Source: Arctopsyche grandis (taxonomy: Eukaryota; Arthropoda; Insecta; Trichoptera; Hydropsychidae). From it: a stretch of DNA of 64,000 nt. Position numbers and translations under genes: made by a program. Positions 23,405-39,146 of this stretch are shown here, piece by piece; position 1 is the first letter of the stretch; every line of letters begins with the position of its first letter. The notes below the pieces were generated by a model. It searched no databases. It was not told where the DNA came from and saw nothing but the letters and a program-made list of their open reading frames with translations. The stretch is from the NCBI RefSeq assembly GCF_051622035.1, contig NC_135366.1:9269001-9333000 (forward strand), written 5' to 3'.

Positions 23405-23655
23405 CTTTGGGTTTTGCTACGAACCACGCGGCTGCATGCTCATTTCGATTGAATGTCGAGTCTTTGAATTTCAGCATGTACGAAAGACGAGATATTCTTG
23501 GGGTTGCGCAGATGACATGTCAATGTACATTGATGATTGACAATTCTTAAAATCTTTCTGGCAAGTTTTAAATGGCAAAAGCCGAGATAAAAGTATGAAA
23601 TGAGCATGCGCCCGCTTGGTTTGCAACCATTTGTAGCGCAGCGAAATACTTTTAT
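23405..23655. repeat. Inverted-repeat (fold-back) unit next to Helitron copy A
   Basis: Left arm about 23405-23455 with CGGCTGCATGCTCATTTCG and right arm about 23595-23655, read inward GCGGGCGCATGCTCATTTCA. Imperfect arms of roughly 45 bp. It may be part of the Helitron cargo or a separate MITE. Confidence 0.6.
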
Positions 23656-23709
23656 TTGTTTTCCACTTACTTTTATTTGTTTGCTCCTAATAAAACCTTA
23701 CATACAAAG

Positions 23710-24099
23710 CAGTGGCGGCTCGTGAAAATGACCAGTGGGAGAACTGCAAAGATGAATCGAGCTGTTGACCATACCGGTGACTAAATGCAAACAAAAATAG
23801 CATGCATATGCAGTGGTGTCACCCCAATTTTGGAACAACGGATTTCCAATTTTTTTTCTTCAATAAAATTATTTTGAAAATATATATGTATGTACATTTT
23901 TTTTGTCGTTCAAGGCACTATTACATGAAAGTTCATTAAATTTTCATGATTTGTATAATTTTCGACAAAAATTATATGAATTCTTAGATAAAAAACGGGT
24001 TTCTAGAAACCCATGGAAACCATTAGGGTGATACTACTGTGCATATGTACTATACTAGGGGGCTGCAGCCCCGTAGCTATTATAGACGAGCCGCCACTG
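23710..24099. mobile_element. hAT MITE (outer) with perfect 8-bp duplication
   Basis: Inverted ends CAGTGGCGGCTCGT (23710-23723 and 24086-24099) flanked by ATACAAAG at 23702-23709 and 24100-24107. Non-coding. A second hAT MITE is inserted inside it. Confidence 0.95.
23811..24039. mobile_element. hAT MITE (inner, nested), 229 bp
   Basis: Ends CAGTGGTGTCACCC (23811-) and, from the right, CAGTAGTATCACCC (24039-); flanked by the perfect 8-bp duplication TGCATATG (23803-23810, 24040-24047). A related, inverted and truncated copy lies at 30148-30335. Confidence 0.95.
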
Positions 24100-24359
24100 A
24101 TACAAAGTCTCTTTCGAAATTATATACATATTAGATAAGTATGTAAATCTGATCTATAAAATTGCTTTTTGGGTCTTTGGGCCTCTTAAGTTGGAGTTAC
24201 TGTTTTATGATTTATTACATACGTAAATTTCGAATGACCTTTACCACCCGTTACAAAATGTAGTACGGGTCAATCGCACCGTATAATTTTTTTATTTTAT
24301 TAATAGCTACATATATGTATATATAAATAAAGTATGTATACAGAAAAGCGTAGAAACGA

Positions 24360-25090
24360 ACGCTTACTAACTGTCGTTTTCATTAGTGGCAAGCGTTAAG
24401 GAACTAAATGGAGCAAAAGCGTTTCACGCGAGAGAGAGGGTCGCGTTTGCACGGGCCCAGAAAACCGGAACCCAGCCCTGGTAATAAGGCCGGTCATGCG
24501 AGCCGCGCATTACCGCAGGATTCTGCGTGTAATTTTTTGAGCAATCAACGCATTCACGCATTTTCCCCGTAATTTCCTTTCTATTTGTACTGCGCAGTCA
24601 ATGGCCGAGGGGAGGACGGGCGGAAAACAAATTCAATTCAGCTTAAGACCCAACCCAAACTTTTACCGAAATTCGAAATGCATCTGGGGGTGGGACGGGA
24701 TGGTGATGGGAATGTGGTTATATTTTATCGGGAACGTTTCCGCGGAATGCAATTAATTTGACAAATAGTGGGTGGCTGGCATATGGGGTGGACTTGTGGG
24801 GTTTGCCTCCATGCACTTCCCTCCTCCTGCAACCCGCTAATTACCGACGCGCGCCGCTCTGTCTAATGAGGCCCCATGAATTATGGATGATTAGGGCCGG
24901 TCGCCCTATCGGCGCGTGCATCGCGCATATCTGACTCTGATGACCGTGACTGGAGATTTTCGCCGGGCACTTCAATTTGAACCTTTTGTGGAATTCGTGA
25001 TTGCGCACAGGGCCGTGTACGACGATAGGGAGACTTCGCCCCAGGCGCAGCATACATAGATCGACGTTGAACTTAATCGGAATGCAGCAT
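24360..25090. promoter_or_regulatory. Long GC-rich block, candidate conserved regulatory element
   Basis: About 700 bp of unusually GC-rich, high-complexity DNA. Notable parts: GGGCCCAGAAAACCGGAACC, CAAATTCAATTCAGC, and near 24870 CCATGAATTATGGATGATTA followed by GGGCCGG, with several ATTA homeodomain cores. A 98-codon minus-strand frame over it has no domain. The rest of the neighbourhood is AT-rich. Confidence 0.35.
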
Positions 25091-25169
25091 GTACAGACTT
25101 TTCTTGATGAACAATTAATGTCAAATATGCGATTCAAATTGAATAACTACAGAAAAAAATAAAATAGGA

Positions 25170-25330
25170 TTGAATTTTATTTAATAATAATAATAATAAC
25201 TTTTTATTCCAGACGATAGGGAGAATAATGCAATCCCCAACGCCCATATTAATAATATATAGATAGTAAGAACAATATTATTGAAAAATAGTAAAAAAAA
25301 AACATAAATAAATATATAAATAATAATAAT
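25170..25330. repeat. AT-rich (TAA)n region, possible LINE tail
   Basis: TTTTATTTAATAATAATAATAATAACTTTTTATT followed by A-rich sequence. Could be the tail of a minus-strand LINE; no coding seen. Confidence 0.4.
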
Positions 25331-25584
25331 AATAAGAATAATTAATTAATTAATCAATTTAATGTCTATTTAAGGCGGTCGGTGGAGTAGTTTCATCCAT
25401 CGAACATACAGTGAAGAATGCAAATGAGAAGATGCAGCAGCAAGAAGACATGACTAAAGCGCGGCGCGTGGATGCGCCGGCTCGAAATAAATGGGTTCTT
25501 TTGTCAATTTCTATAAGTAACCTTTTTTTGTACTCTAGAGAACAAAAAAATTTTAAAAAATTGTTAATTAAAATTGTTCTGAAA

Positions 25585-25690
25585 ATTGTATATCGATGTT
25601 TCAATTGGCCAGGAGGCCTTTAATTAGGCCTTCCTAGTGTATGCATATGTATATGTATGTACATATATATGTAAAAATAAAATAAAATTG
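25585..25690 (+). mobile_element. LINE 3' end, second copy of the GGCCAG stem-loop type
   Basis: CAATTGGCCAGGAGGCCTTT followed by AATTAGGCCTTCCTAGTG, then AAAATAAAATAAAATTG. Same stem design as 16.9 kb. A (TATG)n/(TACA)n stretch is inserted between stem and tail. Confidence 0.6.
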
Positions 25691-26369
25691 AATGTTATAT
25701 GGGTTCACTTGACGAAGTTTCTATGTACATGATAAAAGAATCAACATCCCATGATAGATATTTCATAAACTAAATAGAAAAAGTCAGCATAGATTAACAA
25801 AAAGGTATATTTTTAATATCCATCTAGGTTTTTTGCCAATCTACATACTATCGTTCAGTCGATTAGTAATACACATGACAATCATTGCCTCGAAAATCAC
25901 GAATACGGAATATTTGCCACTCAATTTTTCGTTAGTATGATAGTCCTCGTGTGTAGCTATGTATCTCTCGATGGATGGAATTTTCGGGTGCCAGATTTTC
26001 CGGGATGGAGATTTTAGTAACGTGTGCGAGATCGATTTGTACGGAATAAGTACCGAACCTTATGTGTACATACATACATATACATACATATGTATGTACA
26101 TACTACATATATGATATTTGAAGATATTTTTTCATGCAAAAATTTACTAATATTTTCATAAACCGAAACAAATACATATAAAATATTTGCATTTGGATCC
26201 AATGAAGCAATGGACATACAGCATTAACATTGAAATGGGAATAATAAGGAGGAGAGAGGGCCGAAGCGGCTGGTCAGCAACGTGTTAAAAGTTCTGTGAT
26301 TACGGAGTTTCGTTCGAATTCACCGATAATTTTTTTCATCATCACTTCGATGTCCAGCGAAGGGGTTAT

Positions 26370-26560
26370 AAAAAATGTGATATGTGTGGAGAGGTGTCCA
26401 TTAGCGGCCCCCGTGCGCACCGTTGTCGCCTATAATTTTTCCTAAGTATTATTTATTCGAGTCCGCGCTGCGGGACGCCTGCCGACGGGTCTCCACCTCT
26501 GATATAGCCGCGAACAGCCTTTGCCTTTTCCCTTTCTTTCGCCTTCAAATCCACAGCATC
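26370..26560. promoter_or_regulatory. GC-rich block, candidate regulatory element
   Basis: CCATTAGCGGCCCCCGTGCG, TTATTTATTCGAGTCCGCGC and CTGCGGGACGCCTGCC, then a pyrimidine-rich tract (TTTGCCTTTTCCCTTTCTTTCG). No coding support. Confidence 0.3.
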
Positions 26561-26599
26561 ATCCAAATAACACCGATAATATGAAGGTACAATTCCGAC

Positions 26600-29500
26600 G
26601 AGAGTTGTCTCCGTCCCGTGCCCTGCAAAGACACTAGTCGGCCCCGGTCTGGAATACTAATGAAAGTAATAATAATTACTTGTTAGCGAATACGATGGTA
26701 AATAAGAAAGAAGGCGTTTAAATTTACATATTTCTCGTAAGTTATTGAAATGCATACTAATACGAAATTATAATGGCGCGTACATAACGATTAACCATAT
26801 CATACATATGTATGTACATACGTACATAGTTACGTGCTGTGCATCCGTTTAATTTTTTTTAAATAGTAATATTGCTACTCACCACTAGGTAAGTACTAAG
26901 CTCTGCTTGGGATAAAATTAATATATATGTATATATGTACATACATACGTAAACAGACATGAATTAATAAAATACGAAATCTGGTATTAGATATATACCT
27001 ATGTATTTGCATCTTGAGTTGTGAATTGGGCTATGAGGGGTCATGTAGTTTTCCAAAAGTACATTGTATATTATTGTTTTTATGTCGAGGCTGGTTCCCT
27101 ATTTTTACGATTAGAGCAGGTATTTTTTAAATTATTATTTGTGTATGTGGTTATAGTCGAACCGATCTATCTAGCATGAGACTTACGTTAAATTTACATG
27201 CTATCACATTCACCCCCCCTCCACTCGAACCATGATGGCCAATTGCATTTCGTTTCAGTTTCGCATTGTATTTTGGTCAAGAAATACAACATTGTTCGTG
27301 CGTATAGCGGTCAGTAGAATTTTACTTTTAGTTTGTTAGTTTTGAGTTCGTGTTTCATATCTTGAAATATTTACATTAATAAAATTTTAATATAAAATAC
27401 ATACATACATAAGTTGTTGATATTATCAATTAATTAATGGAATACGTATATATTTTATATTAATGGAAATTTATATTTTTAACAACGTTATTATAAGGGC
27501 GGCAAAGCTTACAATAATATTATTACATTGAATCATATTGTAATAATATTAGATATATAGTAAAATACGAAATAATTAAAAAAAATAAACTTACGTCCTT
27601 TCAATGTTACAAAACATTGCACGAATGCGACAGCATGATCGGTTCTCATAAGTGTCACGCTAAATCAGATCGCCTATAGTACGGAAATGATTTTAATTTT
27701 TAACTATTTTTTCAATTGATAATTTAATCGTTTGCTCTTAAATATTAATTATCACAGCAATCAGTTCAACTGGTTAAAATCATATATAATGTACCTATAT
27801 TCTATATTCGTCCCTATCTACCTATATTCGTACCTACCAAAAATAATTGCGTAGCATTGAAGGGAATATTAATTGAAAAAAATATATTTCAGATTATTTT
27901 TTAGTGCATATGAATCAAGTTAAGTCATTGAAATCGCACTAAATATACATATTTACATATAATATATTTTATTATCAGGTGAATATACTATACCTACATA
28001 GTTTTATATATTACAATATGATGTTGGAATTTTGTTTACTTATTTCTAATTAAAGACTTTCATTCAAAAGTCAACGTTTTATAAAGTTTGAATGTAAAAA
28101 TGAGGAATATGAATTAAAACTCAACACTTTATTAAAAACTACATATGTACATATATGCTCTATGGTCTATAAATGTTTCTATGTTAATTGTAAAAAAAAA
28201 ACGCCAATAAAATCCATGACTCACTTAACTAACGCACATCCGTCAAACAAGTCAATTTCGAAATTATAACCGCATCACTTTGGAATCGTAATTTTAAAAA
28301 TTATACGCTAACATACGGAAGTGTACACATTTGCATACGATTGCCATACACTAGTGAATATTTATGCACAAATTGAACACTATCTATGTGCATACATATG
28401 TATACATTGTAAATACAATATATATATATATAAAAAAAACTAACGTAAAAGGTTCACACCCATGGAACAAGGAAACCTTGCTATTTCACCGCGCGGAAAA
28501 CTTTGATTAAAACATTATTAATGTCGGGTAATTATTAAACGTAAAACTATCGTATATGTACCAGCGTCTGCATATGTATAATATATATAATAATATAATA
28601 AGAACACGCCAGTCATCTGCGGTTCATCCATAATTAAATCTCACATTTATATCCCACGAATGAGATTAATCTTCATTAGCGGGAAACGTTTGAACCGGTC
28701 CGCTCAACAAATAAGAGTGCCTGCCGCGCACACATATGTGTATGTGTGCAATACCGACATCTAGCCGATACTTTATATACGTATATGGTCGTATTTATAT
28801 ATTTTTAGTAGATACATAGTTGTCTTATAAAATGGAAGAAAATAAAATTTCAAGCTCCACGTATATGGTCAAAAATGCTTTTTTATTTGAATTAAATTCA
28901 TATTTTGACTTCATGTATTATGAGATTGGTCATCGCTTACAAATTTTCCGTGTTATATGTAATTATGTATGGTATTGGTTTAAATAAGACGCTGTAAATA
29001 TTGTAATATGAGTCTACGCATGCTAAAGAATTCTCCTCTGATATACATACATATGGACTAGACAAATAAACACTGTTTTGCTACAAAAAAATGATTCTTT
29101 AAAATGAATTTTTTTGATTACACAAGTGCACATTTTGTTTGCATTGTAATAAAAATAATCACCGATAAGACAACAATGCAATGGTTGGAAAAATAATCAT
29201 CAATTTACGTACAACGAACTGCAAAAGCAGTGCAACGATCTTTCAAACGTGCAATGAGTGTTCAGATCAAATCTGATCGAATTTCAATGATATTATATCG
29301 ATATGAAAATATTACACCAAGCTTTAAGACGCATTATTCTGCCTGAAAAATGCTGGTTGATTTTTATAAACGCTTCGAAATAATATTGAGGTCTCTTTTG
29401 ATAATATGATATGAAATAATAAACATTTTTTTAATAATAATGTTAACTAACATAAATAAAATATTGAATTTCTTTTAACCTACTTTAATTTCTTTATTAT

Positions 29501-29725
29501 AAAAGGAGAATCTATGAATCATTCTGATTCGATCGGTAGAAAAAACTTTATTCTGGGTTGACACGATATGAGTTAAGTCGTTACTCGTAACGTGGCAACG
29601 TACGAATAGCTTCCGAATAAAAAAATTCGCGGACTCGATCCGAGTGCACTTAGTATCACCTCGGTATTAAATAAATAAATGTTTTTTAAACTGTGGTTCA
29701 TAACGAGAGATCGGTGGCCAAGTTC
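26600..29725. other. AT-rich intergenic DNA
   Basis: No supported gene over 3 kb. TACATACATATGTATG-type motifs at 26800-26830, 26925-26950 and 29041-29054; a small CACACATA/TATGTGTG inverted repeat near 28728-28750. Confidence 0.6.
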
Positions 29726-29829
29726 CTTTTACCCACAAAAATGGTTCACTATTGTCAACCTTTTCTTTGCTCTCTTACTTTGTAGGACAATAGTAATTGA
29801 CAATAATGATCCATTTTTGTGGGTAAAAG
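29726..29829. repeat. Hairpin, 33-bp arms, 38-nt loop
   Basis: Arms 29726-29758 (CTTTTACCCACAAAAATGG...) and 29797-29829 (...CCATTTTTGTGGGTAAAAG) pair at 31 of 33 positions. Size and shape suit either a microRNA-like precursor or a small MITE. No known miRNA seed recognised. Confidence 0.8.
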
Positions 29830-30147
29830 CAATTTGTCTGCCGATGTGTGTTAATAACATAAAAGCACGTATCTATTTGATTTTTGATTTTTAACTGCTT
29901 TTTATTATTACTAAATTATGTTCACAATACATCTCATATCTATTTTAATAGCTACTGATCTACTGATCATTTTCTATTTTTCAATTTTAATTTAATTTTG
30001 CTAGTAACCACAGTATTATTTTATTCTAATGTTAATGTACAGCATAAAAAAGAGAAAAAGAGCTAAAAAACCTATTTAAAATTCTCTCTACAAGTCGACG
30101 ATCTAAAGCAGATTGTGCTAGGTAATCTGTATTTATACCTGAAGCCG

Positions 30148-30335
30148 CAGTGGTGTCACCCTAATAGCTTCCATGGGATTCCGGAAACCCGTTGTTAAAA
30201 ATTAAAAGTTTCCGGAAACCCGTTATTTAATCTAAAAATTCATATAATTTTTGTCAAAAATTATATAAATCTTGAAAATTTAATGAACTTTCATGTAATA
30301 GCGCCTTTGATGAAAAAATATGTTTATATATACAT
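30148..30335. mobile_element. Truncated copy of the 229-bp hAT MITE
   Basis: Begins CAGTGGTGTCACCCTAATAG and aligns with the reverse complement of the inner MITE at 23.8 kb through CGTTATTTAATCTAAAAATT and AATTTAATGAACTTTCATG to about 30335. The opposite end is missing. It has an extra copy of TTCCGGAAACCCGTT. Confidence 0.85.
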
Positions 30336-30339
30336 ATTA

Positions 30340-33090
30340 AGCTATTAAGCGTTTTTCTTTATTTTTGTATTAATACATGAAGATGGATAAGTACTTACAT
30401 ATATAAGTATGTATGTATGTAGAAACACATGTACATACATAGAATAGTGTGAGAATTGAGACGAATAACCGATGTGCATCTATCAAAAGATACAAGGAAA
30501 AAGCACAATTCAAATGAATGCAAGTCTCTTAAGGTGTTAAAGAAAAAAAAACGTAAATCTCTTTCGAAGGTTTTAATTAGTCTCTATTAAAACCGTTCGG
30601 ACGGAATAGGTGTAATTAATTTAAGAGCATTCGTTCCTTGTTGGGTCAATTAATCAGAGCGTGTTTGGCCGATTATGTGTGCATTTGAATGAAATACATA
30701 TTTATTTTCAGACATACGCTGTTGTCGACGTTTGAAAAACGCATTAATCATTCGATTTGAAAGACGTTTCGATCTCGCTCGTGAAAATTCGACCATGGGA
30801 AACTGACGCACATATATGTAGACAACACCACTTGTGATATGTTTGCGTAATCCGTTCTTTTCGCGCGTGCATCTATATATCTCTATTTTTAGGACAAAAC
30901 GACTGACCCCTTTGACTGTTTGTCACTGGAAAAAGTGTTTATATAGCAAATACCGGTAGTTTCTAGGCGACGAGCGCTACTACTACGTCCCAGCGTATTT
31001 GCACTTCGCTGAAATAATATTTGTTTTTGCAAGACGGCCACTTCTCAGCAAACGCATAGTGACGATAAATTCAGTTCGAATAACATACCTATAGATACGC
31101 ACAATATATACGTGCAGACCTATACGTCAGATTATATACAAATTGGAAAGTGTCAATATGTAATAGGAGACTCGATCAATGATAGATACGGGAAGCTGAA
31201 GTAAATTTAAATATGTATTCTAGTGAAAATCTCAAATTTCAAATCTAAATAGATATTCAATTATATCAATATAGTTTTTTGGGGTATTTTGTTTGTTAAA
31301 AAAAATAGCCTGTTCACATTAGTAATATGATTAATAAAAGTTTTCGCAGTGCCGTCATAGTAAGTGAAAAAAATTACGTACATATACAATTGCACCAGAC
31401 ATATTAGGTCATCCATGCACCGGTTTCATATTACTGCAATATCAAAACGTGACAATATCATAGATAATACGCGAAACAATTTATTTAGGACAGTGAAATT
31501 ACATAAGTAATGGAATATTTTAGTCAATATTGCAATGCATTATAAAAAAATATCATTCGCGTATTTTAAATCATGAAAATGAAATACCGAAACGTACATA
31601 CTTAAAAATAAATTATATTTTTAGCCTTGATCCGAACGAATTCGGATATGGAAACGTTTAGACTTGTTCGTACCTACTCGTCAAATTCCTGTTGTGTGTA
31701 CTTGTACGTGTGTTCAATAAGTGATTTATATACATCTTCTAAATTGTATCCAGAGATTGCGAAGGCTGTAAAGGAGGTATTAAGGAGGTGAACGATGACA
31801 TGAGTTATTGCGTCTCGCAAGCAACTGTCACATCAATCACACCGTTCGAATGTAGAAGGAAAACCTTCAGGCTTTTGTCTACCGAACAGTTTTTCCACGT
31901 AAAACTATTTTTCTCTAACATTACGCAATCATTTGTAATTAATTGATAAATAATATTAACGAGAATAATATCCAATCAAATCCAAGTGTACAAAAAAATA
32001 TATATTGAATTTGACGTGAAAATAATTTAAACGAATCGCCAGAGTTTGTTGAACTTTTATTTGCACAATTGTCGAGAGCTTTAGCACGTTTCCATTTCTT
32101 TGTTTGTTGTTTCACAAAGAGTAAAATGAGCGTTGTTCTGAGAGCGACCTTGACATTGTGAATCAGTAAAAGAAAAATTGCAATGACAAAAAAAGACAGT
32201 GCCTAACGTTATTCGAAGCGTTTTGTGCAAATTAAACGCTTGTTTTTTGCATATTGTGTGACCAGACAAGTTCTATCCTTGAAAACTGTTGCGTAATTGT
32301 TTGGCTTTTTGTTGCTCTTTGCGACGCTTATTAGCGTATAATATTGATAGTAAAATGTATTTTATATCGTTGCGTAAATTTCAATTACGTAAAATGAACT
32401 GAGGTAATCTTAAATAATCTACAATGCAATAATAATAAGAAAATAGTGAAATTTACATAATTAATCATCCCTTGCAGAACTGATTTAATTATACCTCGAG
32501 CTAAGTATGTAGGTGTTGAAAACTCATTTAAAGAACGTGTGATTTTCATGGTGAATCTTTCATCAAGATTAAACTGTGATCACTACGGACCTCAAATTGA
32601 TGATATCGTCCTAGGTGGTGCAGAAGTCGACAACTTAATTTTTTTAGATATCGAAAATATTCGCCAGGTAAAGTTGAAAAAAAACAAACAGTACAACCTA
32701 AACAAACGTCTAAAATTGTCCTAGGAAACTTGAGAAACTACACTTGTCAACATTTACAGAAGAGGTTATTATTATGTAAACAAAAGCTTAGATTATACGT
32801 GTTGTATAACTTGCCAAAATCTAGTAGCTTATTAATATTTCACCTCTGTGTTAATTAGTTGAAGTCTAATGAAGTGAATTTTGTGATGTCCTGAATCAAC
32901 ACTATACGTCGATTGAAATATAAACACGAAACTTGCAAATAGCAACAACGTTTAGAAATTTAGGAATGTTTCTGAATTATTCTAATATTAAATTTCGACT
33001 TCCTCCTTAACAATTCAACTGATTTGTATGGTGGAATGTTGCATTTAGGATTTGAATAAAATAAAAACAAGATCGCGTCCACACATTGTA
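30340..33090. other. AT-rich intergenic DNA
   Basis: No gene recognised. Patches of mixed composition (30720-31080) hold GATCTCGCTCGTGAAAATTC and TTTTCGCGCGTGC and may be weakly conserved. Confidence 0.5.
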
Positions 33091-33370
33091 CTACAGATGG
33101 TGGCTCGTTACGACGGGAGATACGGCATCCTTTTGCGAATTATTTATCGGTGGACCATCCCTGTCTAATTGGCGGCTCCTAATAAAAAGCGAGTCGGTAT
33201 GATTTATGGATGTTGTGGCGGCAAATGAGGGTCGGTGATGCCGAGGCAGGCGCGGCCAACCGGGCCGTTTAGTGAGCCCCCAGGTAACGAAACACACCTG
33301 TGATGATTCCCTAATGATGCGCGCGCTATGGGTCAGCACGGTGACCCACACACTTCGAAGAAACGACCCT
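33090..33370. promoter_or_regulatory. GC-rich block, candidate regulatory element
   Basis: Contains GCGAATTATTTATCGG, TCTAATTGGCGGCTCC, ACACACCTGTGATG (E-box) and CCCTAATGATGCGC: dense homeodomain and E-box type sites in high-GC context. The 86-codon minus-strand frame has no domain. Confidence 0.35.
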
Positions 33371-33825
33371 TAACTCACAGCCGGATTTCACACACGACGA
33401 CAAATCGGACATTGGCATCTATTTTTTCCAAGGTGCAACATATGTATGTACCTATAATACTTAGCCTTGATCAGTTTCTCAGGTGTGTGGTCCTTGTGAA
33501 AGAGAGGGGGGTACATTCCTGACCGGCAGGCTGCGTGTTAAATGTTTCACCGTCCACTGCTGGGAATTCCTCAGCAGACTCGCCACTTTCACGCTCTTCA
33601 ATTAAATTGCTGGAACAAATTACCGGGGGGATGTTGCTTACGAGCTTCGCCGACCATTTTGCCGCGATGCTTGATTTGGATTTCAATTATTACAGCATTC
33701 AAGAGATTGTCAACACATTTTGTTACATGTTTAGTATGGGTCCATGTTGACAGCATTTTCCAGAACTGCGACCATTCTAAATACATTTATAATAAAATTT
33801 TGTCATAGGAAAATGTTTCATATTT

Positions 33826-34081
33826 ACAATAAAGTTGATAACTTTATCTATAAAATTTCGAAAGATACTTTATGTATGTATGTAAGGTTTAAAGGTTTGT
33901 TGGAAGCATCGAAAACAAATCAAAGTTTCTATGACGATGACATCGATATCGTTGAATATTATTTTTTTTCGATTCAAATAAATTTAATAAAAAAACAAAT
34001 GAATGTTTACTATTAGATTAGCCATGTTTATGCTGTTTATACATATTACAAACACTGAGCGAAGCCGGGTAAAACCACTAG
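33826..34081 (+). mobile_element. Helitron, copy B, head-to-tail with a second 5' end
   Basis: Ends GCGAAGCCGGGTAAAACCACTAG then T (CTAG at 34078-34081), a classic insect Helitron 3' terminus. Its start TTTACAATAAAGTTGATAAC (33826) recurs immediately after the end (34082-34101), so a truncated second unit follows in tandem. No Rep/helicase. Confidence 0.75.
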
Positions 34082-34099
34082 TTTACAATAAAGTTGATA

Positions 34100-35985
34100 A
34101 TTTTATCTACATATGTGTTAACATATACGAAGTATCAATGGATAGAGTATTGCGTTTGTGTAAAATTTCAAATTTAGGATTTTTATTCTATGAATGGAAA
34201 AAACATCAAGATTTGTAAATAAATTTCCTAGTTTGGTAGGATTTGTACTGATCTTTTACGGCGTGGATTTCGTAAAATTTGCTTGGAATGGCTTGACTGT
34301 GAGTATCTCGAGGTTAATGATATTAATCTATAGATCGTAAATATCCATTTATTGATCAACAATCCCTCACGATAGATGCACACCAAGGTTATAATAAATA
34401 AGCTAAATTGAAATATGAAGGATTGACGATATTTCAAGATAATATGCTGTAAAGAGAATTTGAATTTCGGTTTTACGACGTATATAGTCGATTTATGGAT
34501 TCAATAAATGCTATCAAATAAAATGAAAGCTTTCATGTTTACCACTTAAAAGCTATTTCAACTGAATGTCAACTGTCTTATTGAACCAACACACGTGCAC
34601 TACTCGGTTTAGTTTTGGAATATATGTATAAATATACCTACAACCTTACTAATTTTCTCTTAAAGTAACCAGTCAATCATGATCAAATTGTACACCTGGT
34701 GATAAACAGTATTGATTTAATCGAAAAAAATATCGCTTAAAACAATACTGATATTATATTTTCGCAGTTTAAATTATGTCAGATGTATGAGGCAGTCACG
34801 TGTGTGTATGTTTTTTTTTCTTACATCGACTTTGATCGACAGCAAAGCCTTGAAGATATACTGACTCGGATACGAATAATAGCCTTTCGCTTTTACCGAC
34901 GTGTGTTCTTGAGCAATCAGTCATTACAGTGTGTTAAGTGAGAAAAAACTTCTAAACTCGTTGCTGAAGCTTCCACTTGATTAATCTTCGCAGCCGGATG
35001 GAGTTATGTAGAGTAAGTAGTGATTTCGATGGAGTTCTGCAAGAACCGAATGCCTCGGAGACATAATTAACTTTGACCCTATTCGATAATTTTTCAAAAA
35101 CAACCGGTCAAATTGCGTTGAAAAGTCAAGTCGTGAGTTGTTGACGTTTTCGCTGTCTATTTGCGAGAAGTATGTCGTTGGAAACCAATATGATAGTTGT
35201 GTTAATCAAATATGAACAATGCATTTTTATATACATACATATTAAATCATTGTATTCCAATAGTATTTTTTCTTAAAGATAAATACAACGACAAAAACCT
35301 TATAAATTTTAATTTTAATATGCAACGCAAAATCTTATGCTCCAGTAACTTGGAGTACACAGTACTTTCTTTGACTGTATCATAGATAAAATGTTAAAGC
35401 TCTGCTCAGATCAGCTAAGACTGTACGGAAATCCAAATGTTGAATATGACGGTTTTCAAATATACAATATTCAAAGAAGATTTTTTTTTATTTATAACAT
35501 TTTGAAAGATCCAATTGGACAAACCATACGAATCCTGGATAATGGAACGAATAATTGAAAGATCTAAACTTCTGTAGCTGTGATATGTATTACCAGATTT
35601 TCGGAAGAATGCACTGCGGCTGTGATAAATGAAGTCCGCACCTTCGATAGATTCACACTTTCAAATGTGCCCAAGAAAAACTCACGCAATAGAAAGCCAC
35701 AAAAAGGGGACAGCACATTCGGATATTTGCACTCATATATGTTTTCGGATTTTATTATTATTATCATAGTATTAACATCATAAGAGCAATCTGGAAAACT
35801 AACTTGAGGATACCGATAGAGTAATGTGGAGAGATTTTTGTTAGCCTTCAAGTCAATAATGATTGATGATGAAAATGCAAATGAAACTTAAACTGACTTT
35901 TAATTTCAAACATACTACCATACTGATTTTTTCCTCTATAAACCAAACAAAAATTAGCTAATCAAATTCATATGTAGATAAACTT
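34100..35985. other. AT-rich intergenic DNA
   Basis: After the tandem Helitron fragment no gene is recognised. A 95-codon frame at 35564-35851 on the minus strand has no domain. Confidence 0.5.

Positions 35986-39146
<3,161 letters not shown>

Noticed and set aside
24841..25137. 98-codon minus-strand frame
   Set aside because: Cys/His content looked zinc-finger-like but spacing does not fit any finger type; the GC-rich block explains the open frame.
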